Of a stretch of DNA of 28,475 nucleotides, positions 5,979 to 14,049 are shown in pieces. The position numbers were made by a program, and so were the translations under genes. This DNA comes from a virus: positions 1-28,475 of IMG/VR virus record IMGVR_UViG_3300033141_005242, one strand, 5' to 3'. The notes below the pieces were generated by a model. That model ran no database searches. It was given only the letters and a program-made list of their open reading frames with translations, and was not told where the DNA came from. Positions within the stretch are counted from its first letter, which is position 1. Each line of letters starts with the position of its first letter.

Positions 5979-6737
5979 GTGAAAGAACTAGTAATAAAAT
6001 GTCCTTTCTGCGGTGATCACCCGCGCGGCAGTCATTATCATTTGCACATAAACCCCCAGAAGGGGGTGTTTTTTTGTTTCTACTGCGGTCGCGGAGGGAC
6101 GCTGGACTACCTTACTAGTCGTGTACCGTCAATTAAACATTTAATCAATTTACCTCGCAGCGACCGCAGACCCTCTCAGCAGGTTTTTTCATTTTTTCCT
6201 CTCTTGCAAGGTGGTCGTGAGTCTCCCTACATCAGACAGATTTTCTCTTACCTCCTCAAGCGCTTGACTGCCGCCCATATTGAGGAATACGGCGTCTCCG
6301 TATCTCCTCAACTACCACATCGTGTTGTATTTCCACACGATAGAGGTTTCGACTACTTTTGGGCGGCACGAGCAACTGTCTCGATGAGACCTAAATGGCT
6401 CTTTCCTCCAAAGAGGCTCACGGCCGCTTCTCCTTCTTCAGCAGTCTGGGGAATAGATAGGATCCGAGACGGCGAAGAAATCTGGATAGCTGAAGGGATT
6501 TTTGATGCAATCAGTGTTAAAGGTGTAGCCATTTTTGGGAAAACGCCTCATCCTATTCAAATAAGACAAATTCTATCAAAGGCTCCTAGAAGGATTGTTA
6601 TCGCCTTCGATAGAGATGCTGTTGACAGTTCGGAAAAACTACAACGGCAACTGAGAGGTCTTGTTCCAACCTCTATCATTCTACCGCCAAACAAACACAA
6701 GGACTTTGGCGAACTTCTGCCGGAGGGCTTTAGATGA
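5979..6737 (+). CDS. DNA primase (zinc finger + TOPRIM)
   Basis: 252 residues from GTG 5979 with AAAGGAG upstream; the frame gives the zinc finger at once (Cys8, Cys11, Cys33, Cys36: CPFC ... CFYC). The TOPRIM domain is seen as IWIAEGIFDAI (Glu172) and IVIAFDRDA (Asp211, Asp213). It makes RNA primers for the replisome. The size fits a stand-alone phage primase half like T7 gp4 without the helicase; a separate DnaB-like helicase is at 9459. Its coding strand is pyrimidine-rich, unlike the purine-rich genes before it. It overlaps the next gene by ATGA. Confidence 0.92.
   Translation: MKELVIKCPFCGDHPRGSHYHLHINPQKGVFFCFYCGRGGTLDYLTSRVPSIKHLINLPRSDRRPSQQVFSFFPLLQGGRESPYIRQIFSYLLKRLTAAHIEEYGVSVSPQLPHRVVFPHDRGFDYFWAARATVSMRPKWLFPPKRLTAASPSSAVWGIDRIRDGEEIWIAEGIFDAISVKGVAIFGKTPHPIQIRQILSKAPRRIVIAFDRDAVDSSEKLQRQLRGLVPTSIILPPNKHKDFGELLPEGFR
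6052..6075 (+). terminator. Intrinsic-terminator-like hairpin inside the primase gene
   Basis: ACCCCC-AGAA-GGGGGT (6052-6067), a perfect 6-bp GC-rich stem with a tetraloop, is followed by G and seven Ts (6069-6075). On sequence alone it is the best rho-independent terminator in the window, yet it lies at codons 25-32 of the primase. The encoded residues (PQKGVFFCF) fit the zinc finger, so the structure could be accidental or could attenuate early transcripts. Confidence 0.45.
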
Positions 6738-8134
6738 TCAAAATACGAATGGGAAACATCTTCAGCAAGGTCGAGATGGCTGACTCCAGGAAGGAAGAGA
6801 ATGCTCTACGCAAGGAGCTTACCTTCCCTGTCCCTAATTTCTGGTTTATGCCTTCGTACAGAAAGCGGATATGGAACGGAATGTATTCATTTTACAATGA
6901 CTATGCCAAAACCTTCCCAACAGGGTTGTTGACGCTGATTAAAGATAAGTTTGAAATTGTCTTGATAGACAATCGAAAAAAACCTGAAGTGGAAGTGGTG
7001 GAGCCTGCCTTGCACGGGATTGAACTTCGTGACTATCAGATGGAAGCGATAAATCAAGCGCTAGAATTAGAGAGGTGTATAATTCAGGCTCCGACGAATG
7101 GAGGAAAAACAGAATGTGCGGCAGGGGTCATCTCAGCACTTCAAGGTGCCAGAACGCTATGGATCACTCACCGTGGGAACCTTCTCTATCAAACACGAGA
7201 CAGGCTGGTAAAAAGACTAGGTGTTGAAGTAGGAGTTGTCCACCGCGACACACTCGATATCAAGGAGGTTACTGTTGGAATGGTCAACACACTCTATAAC
7301 CGCCTTTATTCAAAGAATAAGGAAACAAAGTCTTTCTTCCGCAACTGGCTGAAAAACTCGGTTGACGTTTTGATAATTGACGAGGCTCATCATACATCTG
7401 CTACAACATGGTTTTCTGTAGCAAAACTATGTGATGCTTATTTCAGAATAGGACTATCTGCGACACCCTTAATGAGACATGAAATTCAGAACTTGCGTCT
7501 GATTGCTATGACTGGAAATGTGATCGAGACTGTAACCAACAAAGAATTGATCAGAAGAGGTGTTTCAGCCAGACCAAAAATAATGATTGTTAAAAATAGA
7601 ATTCACACTTCTTTTACACCTCGAAACTGGGGGAGTTCGTATAGAGTGGGAATTGAGAGAAATCGAGCCAGAAATTCCCTTATTGAAAAAATTGTTCGTT
7701 TCCATAGTAGAAAAAAAGAGCCAATCCTTATCCTCGTTAACACACTTATGCATGCCCACAATCTAAAGAGAAGTCTGCAACAAATTCGGTGTGTGCTGGT
7801 TTCAGGATCCACCCCTCCAGAAGAACGTAATGTCTGGCTGAAGAAGTTGGAAGAGGGTGAAATCTCCGCAATCATCGCCACCCCGTTGTTTGATGAAGGT
7901 GCTGACGTTCCAAATATTCGGGTCCTCATCCTCGCAAGCGGTGGAAAGAGTCATCTACGACTCTTGCAAAGAATTGGACGCGGACTGAGACGAAAACCGA
8001 GCGGTCTTAATGAAATAAAAATATACGATTTTGCTGATAAAGGTGATAAATATTTGGAAGCACACTCACATCACAGATTTGAACTATACAAGAAAGAGGG
8101 GTTCGATGTAATCCCTCTGGAAATTTCTAGATAG
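6734..8134 (+). CDS. Superfamily 2 DNA helicase, UvsW/ERCC3-like
   Basis: 466 residues. An N-terminal domain of about 90 residues precedes a two-domain SF2 core: Q-motif-like ELRDYQMEAI, Walker A APTNGGKT (119-126), DEAH in IIDEAHH (216-219), motif III GLSATP, and motif VI LQRIGRGLRR. The closest role is T4 UvsW, which remodels branched DNA (fork regression, Holliday junction branch migration, R-loop removal). That fits the T4-like recombination set further on. The start overlaps the primase stop (ATGA), so the two are translationally coupled. Confidence 0.88.
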   Translation: MIKIRMGNIFSKVEMADSRKEENALRKELTFPVPNFWFMPSYRKRIWNGMYSFYNDYAKTFPTGLLTLIKDKFEIVLIDNRKKPEVEVVEPALHGIELRDYQMEAINQALELERCIIQAPTNGGKTECAAGVISALQGARTLWITHRGNLLYQTRDRLVKRLGVEVGVVHRDTLDIKEVTVGMVNTLYNRLYSKNKETKSFFRNWLKNSVDVLIIDEAHHTSATTWFSVAKLCDAYFRIGLSATPLMRHEIQNLRLIAMTGNVIETVTNKELIRRGVSARPKIMIVKNRIHTSFTPRNWGSSYRVGIERNRARNSLIEKIVRFHSRKKEPILILVNTLMHAHNLKRSLQQIRCVLVSGSTPPEERNVWLKKLEEGEISAIIATPLFDEGADVPNIRVLILASGGKSHLRLLQRIGRGLRRKPSGLNEIKIYDFADKGDKYLEAHSHHRFELYKKEGFDVIPLEISR

Positions 8135-8146
8135 GAGATAATAAAA

Positions 8147-8557
8147 ATGAAGGAAGGAATTGTTTTCCCGCCTGGTTTTATTCCTGCCACTAGAAGACTA
8201 AAGAGTTTGGCCAAGGCTCCTGTTCCTGTTGTGACTCTTTCTCCCTCCGGGTTTCTCATTTTAAACACCAAAGCAACAGAGCTATTATGTGGAAAAGATG
8301 GCTCTAATACAGCAGTTGTTCTGGCCTATAATCCTAAGACTAGCGTCCTTGCTTTGAAGGGTGTCGAAAGGAAGTTCTCAACTGATGCTTATGCAATTAA
8401 TACTACAGGCCACCATCGCCAATACGCCACTGTTCGCATCGGGAAAAGTCTTCAGAACATCTGGAGGCTTCCAATGGACAAACGGCGTTGCAAAACCGAG
8501 TGGGATAGTGAAAACAAGATCCTCTACGTCCACGTTAGAGAACCGATCGCTGTGTAG
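8147..8557 (+). CDS. Protein of unknown function
   Basis: 136 residues from an ATG with TAGGAGA upstream, 12 bases after the helicase stop. The pattern suggests mostly beta strands (VPVVTLSPSGFLILN, ATVRIGKSLQNIW, KILYVHVREPI), with no Cys-based metal site and no membrane segment. I do not recognise the family. It is the last gene of the primase-helicase unit, ending at the first inverted repeat of the following gap; the stop codon TAG is part of that repeat. Confidence 0.75.
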   Translation: MKEGIVFPPGFIPATRRLKSLAKAPVPVVTLSPSGFLILNTKATELLCGKDGSNTAVVLAYNPKTSVLALKGVERKFSTDAYAINTTGHHRQYATVRIGKSLQNIWRLPMDKRRCKTEWDSENKILYVHVREPIAV

Positions 8558-8583
8558 ATATTAATACTTAGTATTAATATCTA
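8555..8583. repeat. Perfect 14-bp inverted repeat, one-base centre
   Basis: TAGATATTAATACT (8555-8568), T, then AGTATTAATATCTA (8570-8583). It is A/T-rich and starts at the stop codon of the preceding gene. A dyad this long and tight suggests a dimeric protein-binding site (operator or origin element) rather than a terminator, as no T run follows. Confidence 0.85.
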
Positions 8584-8620
8584 CTGTATTTAAGAATAAT
8601 AAGATAAATATAAAGAAGTT

Positions 8621-8647
8621 TGTTAGTTTAGAATTCTTCTACTAACA
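8621..8647. repeat. Inverted repeat TGTTAGT / ACTAACA in the same gap
   Basis: A 7-bp stem with a 13-base loop containing GAATTC. The stem could extend by GAAG (8615-8618) with CTTC (8648-8651) across a two-base bulge, but that CTTC also belongs to the next repeat, so the two folds exclude each other. Confidence 0.6.
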
Positions 8648-8671
8648 CTTCAAGAGGTAAACCTCTTGAAG
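8648..8671. repeat. Perfect 11-bp inverted repeat CTTCAAGAGGT / ACCTCTTGAAG
   Basis: The arms are separated by AA and lie about 36 bases before the next start codon. With the two repeats before it, this fills the 149-bp gap 8558-8706 with dyad symmetry. No tract of Ts follows, so a regulatory, operator or origin role is more likely than termination. Confidence 0.85.
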
Positions 8672-8706
8672 AAAGCGCGCAAGACAACAAACTAAAGAGA
8701 GGGATC

Positions 8707-9447
8707 ATGAGACAAGAAGACTTCGATTTCGAACGTTTTGTTAACCTTTATAGCTCGTTGGCTTCAGAAAAAAGGAATTGGAAGCCACCAAAACTTGATC
8801 TATCACCTGCTACCTCTAGGGGTGCCAGGAATATCAGGTTGATTGTCAGGATTATAAGAGGATGTAGGGAGCGGAAGATAAAAATTTCCGACTACCTCAA
8901 TTATATGTTTTCACGAAGGCCGCCCCGAGGCTTTAAATATCCTTTATTATCTCATCTTGCTAGCAAGAACTCGTTTGATATCTTTATAAGGAGCCGTCAA
9001 AGAAATAGACGTTTGGTTGGTAAAAAAGGTCTAAAAACCTACCAAAAGTCCTTAGAAATTAGAAATAGAGAACAGGGTTTTGTTAACTGCTGGATTTTTG
9101 GTTATGAGATTATAAAAAGAGCTTTGGAAAGCTTTGAAAATTGGAACCGTGATTCGGCATTAACAATCTTCGAGGTGTTTATGGCTTTCACCGACGTCTT
9201 TTCGCCGGAATTCTTGGTTACGCATCGGCTTTTTAGTCGGTTCACCAGGGTAGCTAAAGGGACGCCGTTAGGTGAAGTTGTTTTTCGATACGTCAAGCCG
9301 GCAGCTGAACGTGCTCATCGTGATTATAGATACAGAGAGGAGTTGTTTAAAGCTCGTGCCGCCGTAAGGAGACGGGAGACAAAATATCTTCTAAAAAAAT
9401 TTGGTAATGACAGGAGGTGGAAGAGAATCATGAAAATCCTTTCGTGA
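8707..9447 (+). CDS. Basic protein of unknown function beside the DnaB-like helicase gene
   Basis: 246 residues from an ATG with AGAGAGG upstream. The protein is strongly basic, with Arg-rich stretches in the middle (RSRQRNRRLVGKKG) and at the end (KARAAVRRRETKYLLKK), otherwise helical. No known motif. It lies just after the inverted repeats and just before the DnaB-like gene, the place where phages often keep an origin-binding initiator or helicase loader; that role is a guess from position and charge. Its last 30 bases overlap the open frame of the next gene, but not its likely start. Confidence 0.75.
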   Translation: MRQEDFDFERFVNLYSSLASEKRNWKPPKLDLSPATSRGARNIRLIVRIIRGCRERKIKISDYLNYMFSRRPPRGFKYPLLSHLASKNSFDIFIRSRQRNRRLVGKKGLKTYQKSLEIRNREQGFVNCWIFGYEIIKRALESFENWNRDSALTIFEVFMAFTDVFSPEFLVTHRLFSRFTRVAKGTPLGEVVFRYVKPAAERAHRDYRYREELFKARAAVRRRETKYLLKKFGNDRRWKRIMKILS

Positions 9448-9458
9448 AAGGGGAAAGA

Positions 9459-10841
9459 ATGAAGGAACCTGTTTTCATTGAGACATCAGTAATCCCGCTT
9501 GAGTTGCAGCGGGAGGTTTTGGCAGGTCTGTTGAGAGACGCCAGATTTGCATCACGCTTTATCCTCAGCTTGAGCGAAGATAATTTTGAAAATCCTGTTC
9601 ACAGGATAATTTTCTCAATAGCTAGGAAGTTTTACATTGAGCAACTGAGGATCGTTCCAAAAAGGATTCTGGAACGTGAGTTGTCGAATTTTTTAAGCGA
9701 GAACGAATCCAGGTTGCCGTATCCATACAGGTTGTTCTGGGAAGAGTTGAGACATCTCTATTCAATCGCAATTGATCAGATAAGAGATTATCTAGTGGAG
9801 AAGTTGACAAACTTTTTGATAAAGGGTCAACTAACACGACTTTGTGAGAGAGCTTTAGAGGAAGCAAAGAAGGAGGAGCCCCGTCTCGAGAGAATTGACA
9901 ACGAAGTCTCCGCCCTGTATTCATTGCGATCCGGTGTTGTAATAAGAGAGCGAGGAGAGTTTCTTCTTCAGCAGGCTTCATCAAGGTTTCGCAGAGTAGC
10001 TAGTGAGGATAAGGTTCCGACAGGGCTGCAGACGTGCGATACAATTTTAGGTGGAGGTTTGGGTAAAGGCGAGGTGGGTGTTGTGTTAGCGCCAACAGGC
10101 TATGGCAAGTCTTTCTGGCTTGTGACGGTGGGAGCAAATGCTGTCCGAAGACAGAAGAGAGTCATTCATATTACTCTTGAGATGTCGAGGGAGAAGGTCG
10201 TAGAGCGTTATGAGACTCACTTGACACGAATTAAGAAAGAGGAGTTGCTTGATAGCGAGAACGATGTTATTAGGAAGTTATTAAGACTCCGCAGACTCTT
10301 GTCACCTGCGGATGTTTACGTGATTCATTTTCCAATGAGATCAATCACGGTAGAAGAACTGAGAGTAGTCATCAATCAGATATCGTTCGTTGAAGAATTT
10401 TTTCCCGATCTGATAATAATAGATTATGGGGATGTGATCAAACCAAGGGAAAGTCGTAATGCTCAGCGTTATGAGCTGCTCGGTGAAATTTATGAAAAGC
10501 TTGTGGCTCTAGCTCACGAACTGAATGTTCCGCTATGGACAGGATCGCAGGCACGACGGATCTCGGTTAATAAAGAGTTTGTGACAGTAGCTGATATGGC
10601 AGAATCCTTTGCCAAAGCACAGGTGGCAGACGTGATTATAGCTATTTGTCGAACCCGAGAGGAGGAAATGAATCATAGAGGACGATTCTATTTCGCGAAA
10701 GTAAGGGACAACCCCGGGAAGCAAGTTGTTCCCTTTGTTGACAAGTTTGAGATAGCTAGGTTCGAAGAGATCCCGGGTAGTGAAGTTGCATATGCCGAGC
10801 CTGAAACTGTTGAGTTTTCTGGAGAATCATCCGAAGATTAG
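9459..10841 (+). CDS. Replicative DNA helicase, DnaB-like
   Basis: 460 residues from ATG 9459 (AAAGGGGAAAG upstream; an earlier in-frame GTG at 9417 has no good site). The N-terminal helical domain (LQREVLAGLLRDARF, then ENPVHRIIFSIAR) is DnaB-like. The RecA-like core has Walker A APTGYGKS (211-218), Walker B LIIIDYGDVI and a SQARR motif. It unwinds the fork 5' to 3' as a hexamer and would work with the separate primase at 5979. The stop codon is directly followed by the ribosome site of the polymerase gene. Confidence 0.93.
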   Translation: MKEPVFIETSVIPLELQREVLAGLLRDARFASRFILSLSEDNFENPVHRIIFSIARKFYIEQLRIVPKRILERELSNFLSENESRLPYPYRLFWEELRHLYSIAIDQIRDYLVEKLTNFLIKGQLTRLCERALEEAKKEEPRLERIDNEVSALYSLRSGVVIRERGEFLLQQASSRFRRVASEDKVPTGLQTCDTILGGGLGKGEVGVVLAPTGYGKSFWLVTVGANAVRRQKRVIHITLEMSREKVVERYETHLTRIKKEELLDSENDVIRKLLRLRRLLSPADVYVIHFPMRSITVEELRVVINQISFVEEFFPDLIIIDYGDVIKPRESRNAQRYELLGEIYEKLVALAHELNVPLWTGSQARRISVNKEFVTVADMAESFAKAQVADVIIAICRTREEEMNHRGRFYFAKVRDNPGKQVVPFVDKFEIARFEEIPGSEVAYAEPETVEFSGESSED

Positions 10842-10849
10842 GAGGTTAA

Positions 10850-13168
10850 ATGGCTAAAAAAACAACTCAATTAGGATGTAAAAAATGCCCTTTGCGGGGA
10901 AGAAAGGTGGTACGACCTGAAGGGAATCCTGAAACGGCACTTTTTTGGGTAGTTGGGCAGGCACCTGGTGTTGAAGAGGAAGAAAAAGGACGTCCCTTCA
11001 TCGGAAGAGGAACTAAAGTCCTATGGAAGGAGTTAGAGCGTTTAGGGATCACCAGACGTGATGTTTATATTACAAACATCTGCAAATGCTTTCCTGGGCG
11101 GCGGGAAGACGGTAGCGGCGATGTTGCGCCCAATAAGCCTATGCGGGACAACTGCGTTGCCGAATTTTCAGATGAGTGGAAGAAGATGAAGGGAAAGATA
11201 GTATTGCTGTTGGGAAATGTAGCTGCCTTACAACTTGCAGGAGTGCGTATTAGGAGTAGTCGGGGAAACGTAATTCAAAAAGATGGCGTAAGATTTTTTC
11301 CGACCTTTCACCCTGCCTACATTTCGAGAAACAAAGGGTCAATCTACACCTGGAGACGGGATCTTACGCTCCTGGTAAAGTTGGCTAGACGAAGAGGAAG
11401 AAAGACAAAGAAGGCAACCTACAGTTTGTGCGAGACCCCCTCTGCTGTCAATGAGGCTCTCGGGTATTTGAAGTCATCAGGTCGTTGGGTTTCGTTGGAC
11501 ATTGAAACGACGATGATAGATCCCTTTAAGCCGGGCGCCGAGATCGTGACAATAGCTTTGTCTGATGGCATCAGAACTTTCGTGATTGACTGGCAGGCGT
11601 TAGGTGAAACCGTTGACAGGGGCATGCGAGATTTTCTTGAGTCGGATGTACCGAAAGTTATTCAAAATATGCAGTTTGAGTTGTTGTGGTTAAAGGTTAA
11701 GAAAGGGATTCTCGTAAGAAATGTTGTTTTTGATACAATGATAGCGCAGTTCCTTCTGGATGAGAGCACCTCAACAAATATAGGATTGAAGCAGATGGTT
11801 TGGCGCTACCTCCCTGAGTATGGAGGTTACGAAGTAGATGTTGATCATTCAGACATTTCTGGAATGGATAGGAAACAGCTCTATCTTTACAATGCTACCG
11901 ACGCCTTTGTCACTGCAAAGATAGCTGAGATACAAAAGCTCCAGATAGAGGATAAAAAGCTAGATTTTCTGCTGTCGGGCGTGATCATTCCAGCGGCTTA
12001 TGCTCTTTCTGAGATGGAGGAGAAGGGATTTCTGGTTGATCTCGAGGAGGTTAAGAGACGTCAGTTACAGCTGGTGGAAAGGATTAAGTCTCTTGAGACG
12101 GAAATACTTAATGATGCAACGGTTAAAAGGGTTCAGGATTTCAAAATCAATTCTCCGCACTCGCTTCGTGAGCTGTTTTTTGATGTGATGAAAATCCAGC
12201 CTAAAAGACACACCGATTCCGGCCTACCCTCTGCTGACAAAATGCTATTGGAGAGTTTGGCAAGCGAAGGAGTGAAGGTTGCCGATAAGATAAGGAACTA
12301 CAAACAAATAGTTAAGTTGAAAAGAACTTACTATGATAATTTAGTTAAGGCAACGACGGAGACTGGAGATAATTTTATCAGACCGCGTTATAACATATGC
12401 TCATCACGAGGAGGGCGTCCAGCGTGCGGTCGTCCTAACCTACAGAATCTTCCCTACGAGGTGAGGGAAGTCTTCATTTCGAGATTTCCTGGAGGGAAGT
12501 TGATTGAGATGGATTTTAAGCAGATTGAAATGAGAGTGATGGCAATAGAATCAGGCGATAAGCATCTCATCGAGATGTTTCAGAAAGGCGAGGATCCTCA
12601 CGGTTCAGTGGCGGCTAGGGTTTATGATGTTAAACCCGAGGACGTGACAAAAGAGATGCGGAGAAGGGCAAAGACGCTCAATTTTGGTATTCTTTATGGA
12701 ATGTCGTGGCGGACGTTGGCGGATAGAGAGAGGTGGAGTCAGGATTTTGCAAGGTCATTCTACAACAGGTTCTTCCGACGCTTTCCTGGAATTAAACGTT
12801 GGCAAGAACAACAGAGACAAAAACGAATCATAAGGTCGCTTTTTGGGAGGTTCTGGGATCTGTCTGGGTATGATGGCGAAGAGCGAGTAAAAAGGTCATA
12901 TAATTTTCCAATTCAGAGTGCGGCGGTTGATGTTACGATGTTCACAATGGGTGCAATATGGGAGTTGAAAAACGAGATGAAGCTAAAGACCGCTATGGTT
13001 GCAGAGGTACATGATTCGATAGTTTTTGATGCTCCTCCCGAAGAGGTTGAAACAGTGATTGCGTTGATCAAAGAGGTAGTGGAGAACTTGCCAAAGGTTT
13101 TTCCGTGGATGATTGTTCCAATGGCTGTGGATATTGAGGTGAAAGACAGGTGGGGAGAAAAAATTTGA
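10850..13168 (+). CDS. Uracil-DNA glycosylase / 3'-5' exonuclease / family A DNA polymerase fusion
   Basis: 772 residues in three parts. Residues 1-180 are a UDG-superfamily domain of the family 4 type: Cys10, Cys13, Cys80 and Cys102 placed for a 4Fe-4S cluster, VVGQAPGVEEEEKGRPFIGR and FHPAYISRN. In family 4 the first motif usually reads GEAPG; here Gln replaces Glu. Residues about 210-370 are a DnaQ-like exonuclease (LDIET with Asp217 and Glu219, Exo II IQNMQFE, Exo III YNATDAF). The rest is a PolA domain: motif A MDFKQIEMR, motif B RRAKTLNFGILYG, motif C EVHDS (Asp722). It is the phage replicative polymerase, with template uracil removal or detection built in. Confidence 0.95.
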   Translation: MAKKTTQLGCKKCPLRGRKVVRPEGNPETALFWVVGQAPGVEEEEKGRPFIGRGTKVLWKELERLGITRRDVYITNICKCFPGRREDGSGDVAPNKPMRDNCVAEFSDEWKKMKGKIVLLLGNVAALQLAGVRIRSSRGNVIQKDGVRFFPTFHPAYISRNKGSIYTWRRDLTLLVKLARRRGRKTKKATYSLCETPSAVNEALGYLKSSGRWVSLDIETTMIDPFKPGAEIVTIALSDGIRTFVIDWQALGETVDRGMRDFLESDVPKVIQNMQFELLWLKVKKGILVRNVVFDTMIAQFLLDESTSTNIGLKQMVWRYLPEYGGYEVDVDHSDISGMDRKQLYLYNATDAFVTAKIAEIQKLQIEDKKLDFLLSGVIIPAAYALSEMEEKGFLVDLEEVKRRQLQLVERIKSLETEILNDATVKRVQDFKINSPHSLRELFFDVMKIQPKRHTDSGLPSADKMLLESLASEGVKVADKIRNYKQIVKLKRTYYDNLVKATTETGDNFIRPRYNICSSRGGRPACGRPNLQNLPYEVREVFISRFPGGKLIEMDFKQIEMRVMAIESGDKHLIEMFQKGEDPHGSVAARVYDVKPEDVTKEMRRRAKTLNFGILYGMSWRTLADRERWSQDFARSFYNRFFRRFPGIKRWQEQQRQKRIIRSLFGRFWDLSGYDGEERVKRSYNFPIQSAAVDVTMFTMGAIWELKNEMKLKTAMVAEVHDSIVFDAPPEEVETVIALIKEVVENLPKVFPWMIVPMAVDIEVKDRWGEKI

Positions 13169-13175
13169 CAAATCC

Positions 13176-13211
13176 AGAATTTTTTGTTGCCCTGATAATA
13201 AGTATAGTAAG
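13176..13211 (+). promoter_or_regulatory. Repeated intergenic element, copy 4 (divergent)
   Basis: AGAATTTTTTGTTGCCC then TGATAATAAGTATAGTAAG. It keeps the T run, CCC and TGATAATAA but has lost the GGGG end and gained bases before CCC. It sits just after the polymerase stop, 22 bases before the ATG of the recombination operon. The divergence shows which parts are conserved. Confidence 0.6.
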
Positions 13212-13232
13212 AAAGATAAAAGGAGGTCTATC

Positions 13233-13502
13233 ATGGTCAGCTTTTATGGAATTGCGGACATAAAAAAAGTCGGAGAGGTGTTAGAACCCTCAGATGAGCA
13301 CGTCAGTCTCGAGAAATTTGTGGATCTGCTCAGATGCAGGGGATTTGAGTTGATCGATCTGGCTTCGCTTTCCAAGGTCTCGGTTTGGAGATTGGAGAAA
13401 ATGTTTGCCTATAATGAACTCCCTATTAATGTGATCATAGGGGCTTTAGATGCACTTTATCCTCGGATTGCGGTAGTATCCAGTGCTCCTTCGGTAAATT
13501 AG
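13233..13502 (+). CDS. Small probable Cro/CI-type HTH protein
   Basis: 89 residues from an ATG with AAAAGGAGG upstream. The core FVDLLRCRGFELIDLASLSK...RLEKMFAYNELPINVIIGALDALY has the five-helix rhythm of XRE/Cro-like HTH domains (LASLSKVSVWRLEKM as the HTH, then a helix capped by P). It is the first gene after repeated element copy 4 and precedes the recombination genes, so it may regulate that operon. Other small helical proteins cannot be excluded. Confidence 0.6.
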   Translation: MVSFYGIADIKKVGEVLEPSDEHVSLEKFVDLLRCRGFELIDLASLSKVSVWRLEKMFAYNELPINVIIGALDALYPRIAVVSSAPSVN

Positions 13503-13511
13503 GAGGGAAAA

Positions 13512-14027
13512 ATGTCAGTAAGGGAAGGAAAGATCGAGTTAAGAATAGGGAATCAAGTTTACCGTGGCAACTACATGGAGGATCTCAGGATCAGCGAAGG
13601 CAATATTAACGAAGTCTTAAAGACGCAGCCGGAGAGATTTGCCTTTTGGTCGCAGATGGAATTTTTAGCTCGGATGATAGCGGAAAAATGGAAAATGGAA
13701 CTGGAGAGAACAGAGGCGCAGGTTTATCTACAGTTTAGAGAAGAAGCGTCGTTAAATGGTGAAAAGATCACGGAGAAAACACTAGAGGCCAAGATGCGTT
13801 TATCACCTGAGATAGATTCAGTCCGCCAGCGGTATTTACAAGCCAAACTTCAGTATGAACGCCTCCGCGCTGTGGCTGAGGCTTTTCGTCAGAGAAAGGA
13901 CATGATTATGTCCTTAGCAGCAAATCTGAGAGAGGAGATGGATTCGTCCCTCTCTTTGAGAGAAAAGAAGTTTGTTGATGAGAGGCTGCGCCGTGCGGTC
14001 TCTGAAAATAATGAGCATAGCTCATAA
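13512..14027 (+). CDS. UvsY-like recombination mediator (tentative)
   Basis: 171 residues, helical and charged. The pattern FAFWSQMEFLARMIAEKWKM, then a helix with alternating Glu/Arg, a linker TEKTLEAKM, and a long helix SVRQRYLQAKLQYERLRAV with a short end is like phage UvsY-type proteins, which load RecA/UvsX onto SSB-coated DNA. Position supports it: directly before a gp32-like SSB and RecA. Sequence identity is too low for me to be sure; it could also be another coiled-coil phage recombination protein. ATG 13512 has AGGAGGG upstream. Confidence 0.5.
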   Translation: MSVREGKIELRIGNQVYRGNYMEDLRISEGNINEVLKTQPERFAFWSQMEFLARMIAEKWKMELERTEAQVYLQFREEASLNGEKITEKTLEAKMRLSPEIDSVRQRYLQAKLQYERLRAVAEAFRQRKDMIMSLAANLREEMDSSLSLREKKFVDERLRRAVSENNEHSS

Positions 14028-14049
14028 TAAAATCAAGGAGGTTTGATTA

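Noticed and set aside
13165-13208. TTGACA upstream of copy 4 as part of a sigma70 promoter
   Set aside because: No -10 box at 16-18 bases; the nearest GATAAT is 23 bases away, and TTGACA overlaps the polymerase stop region.
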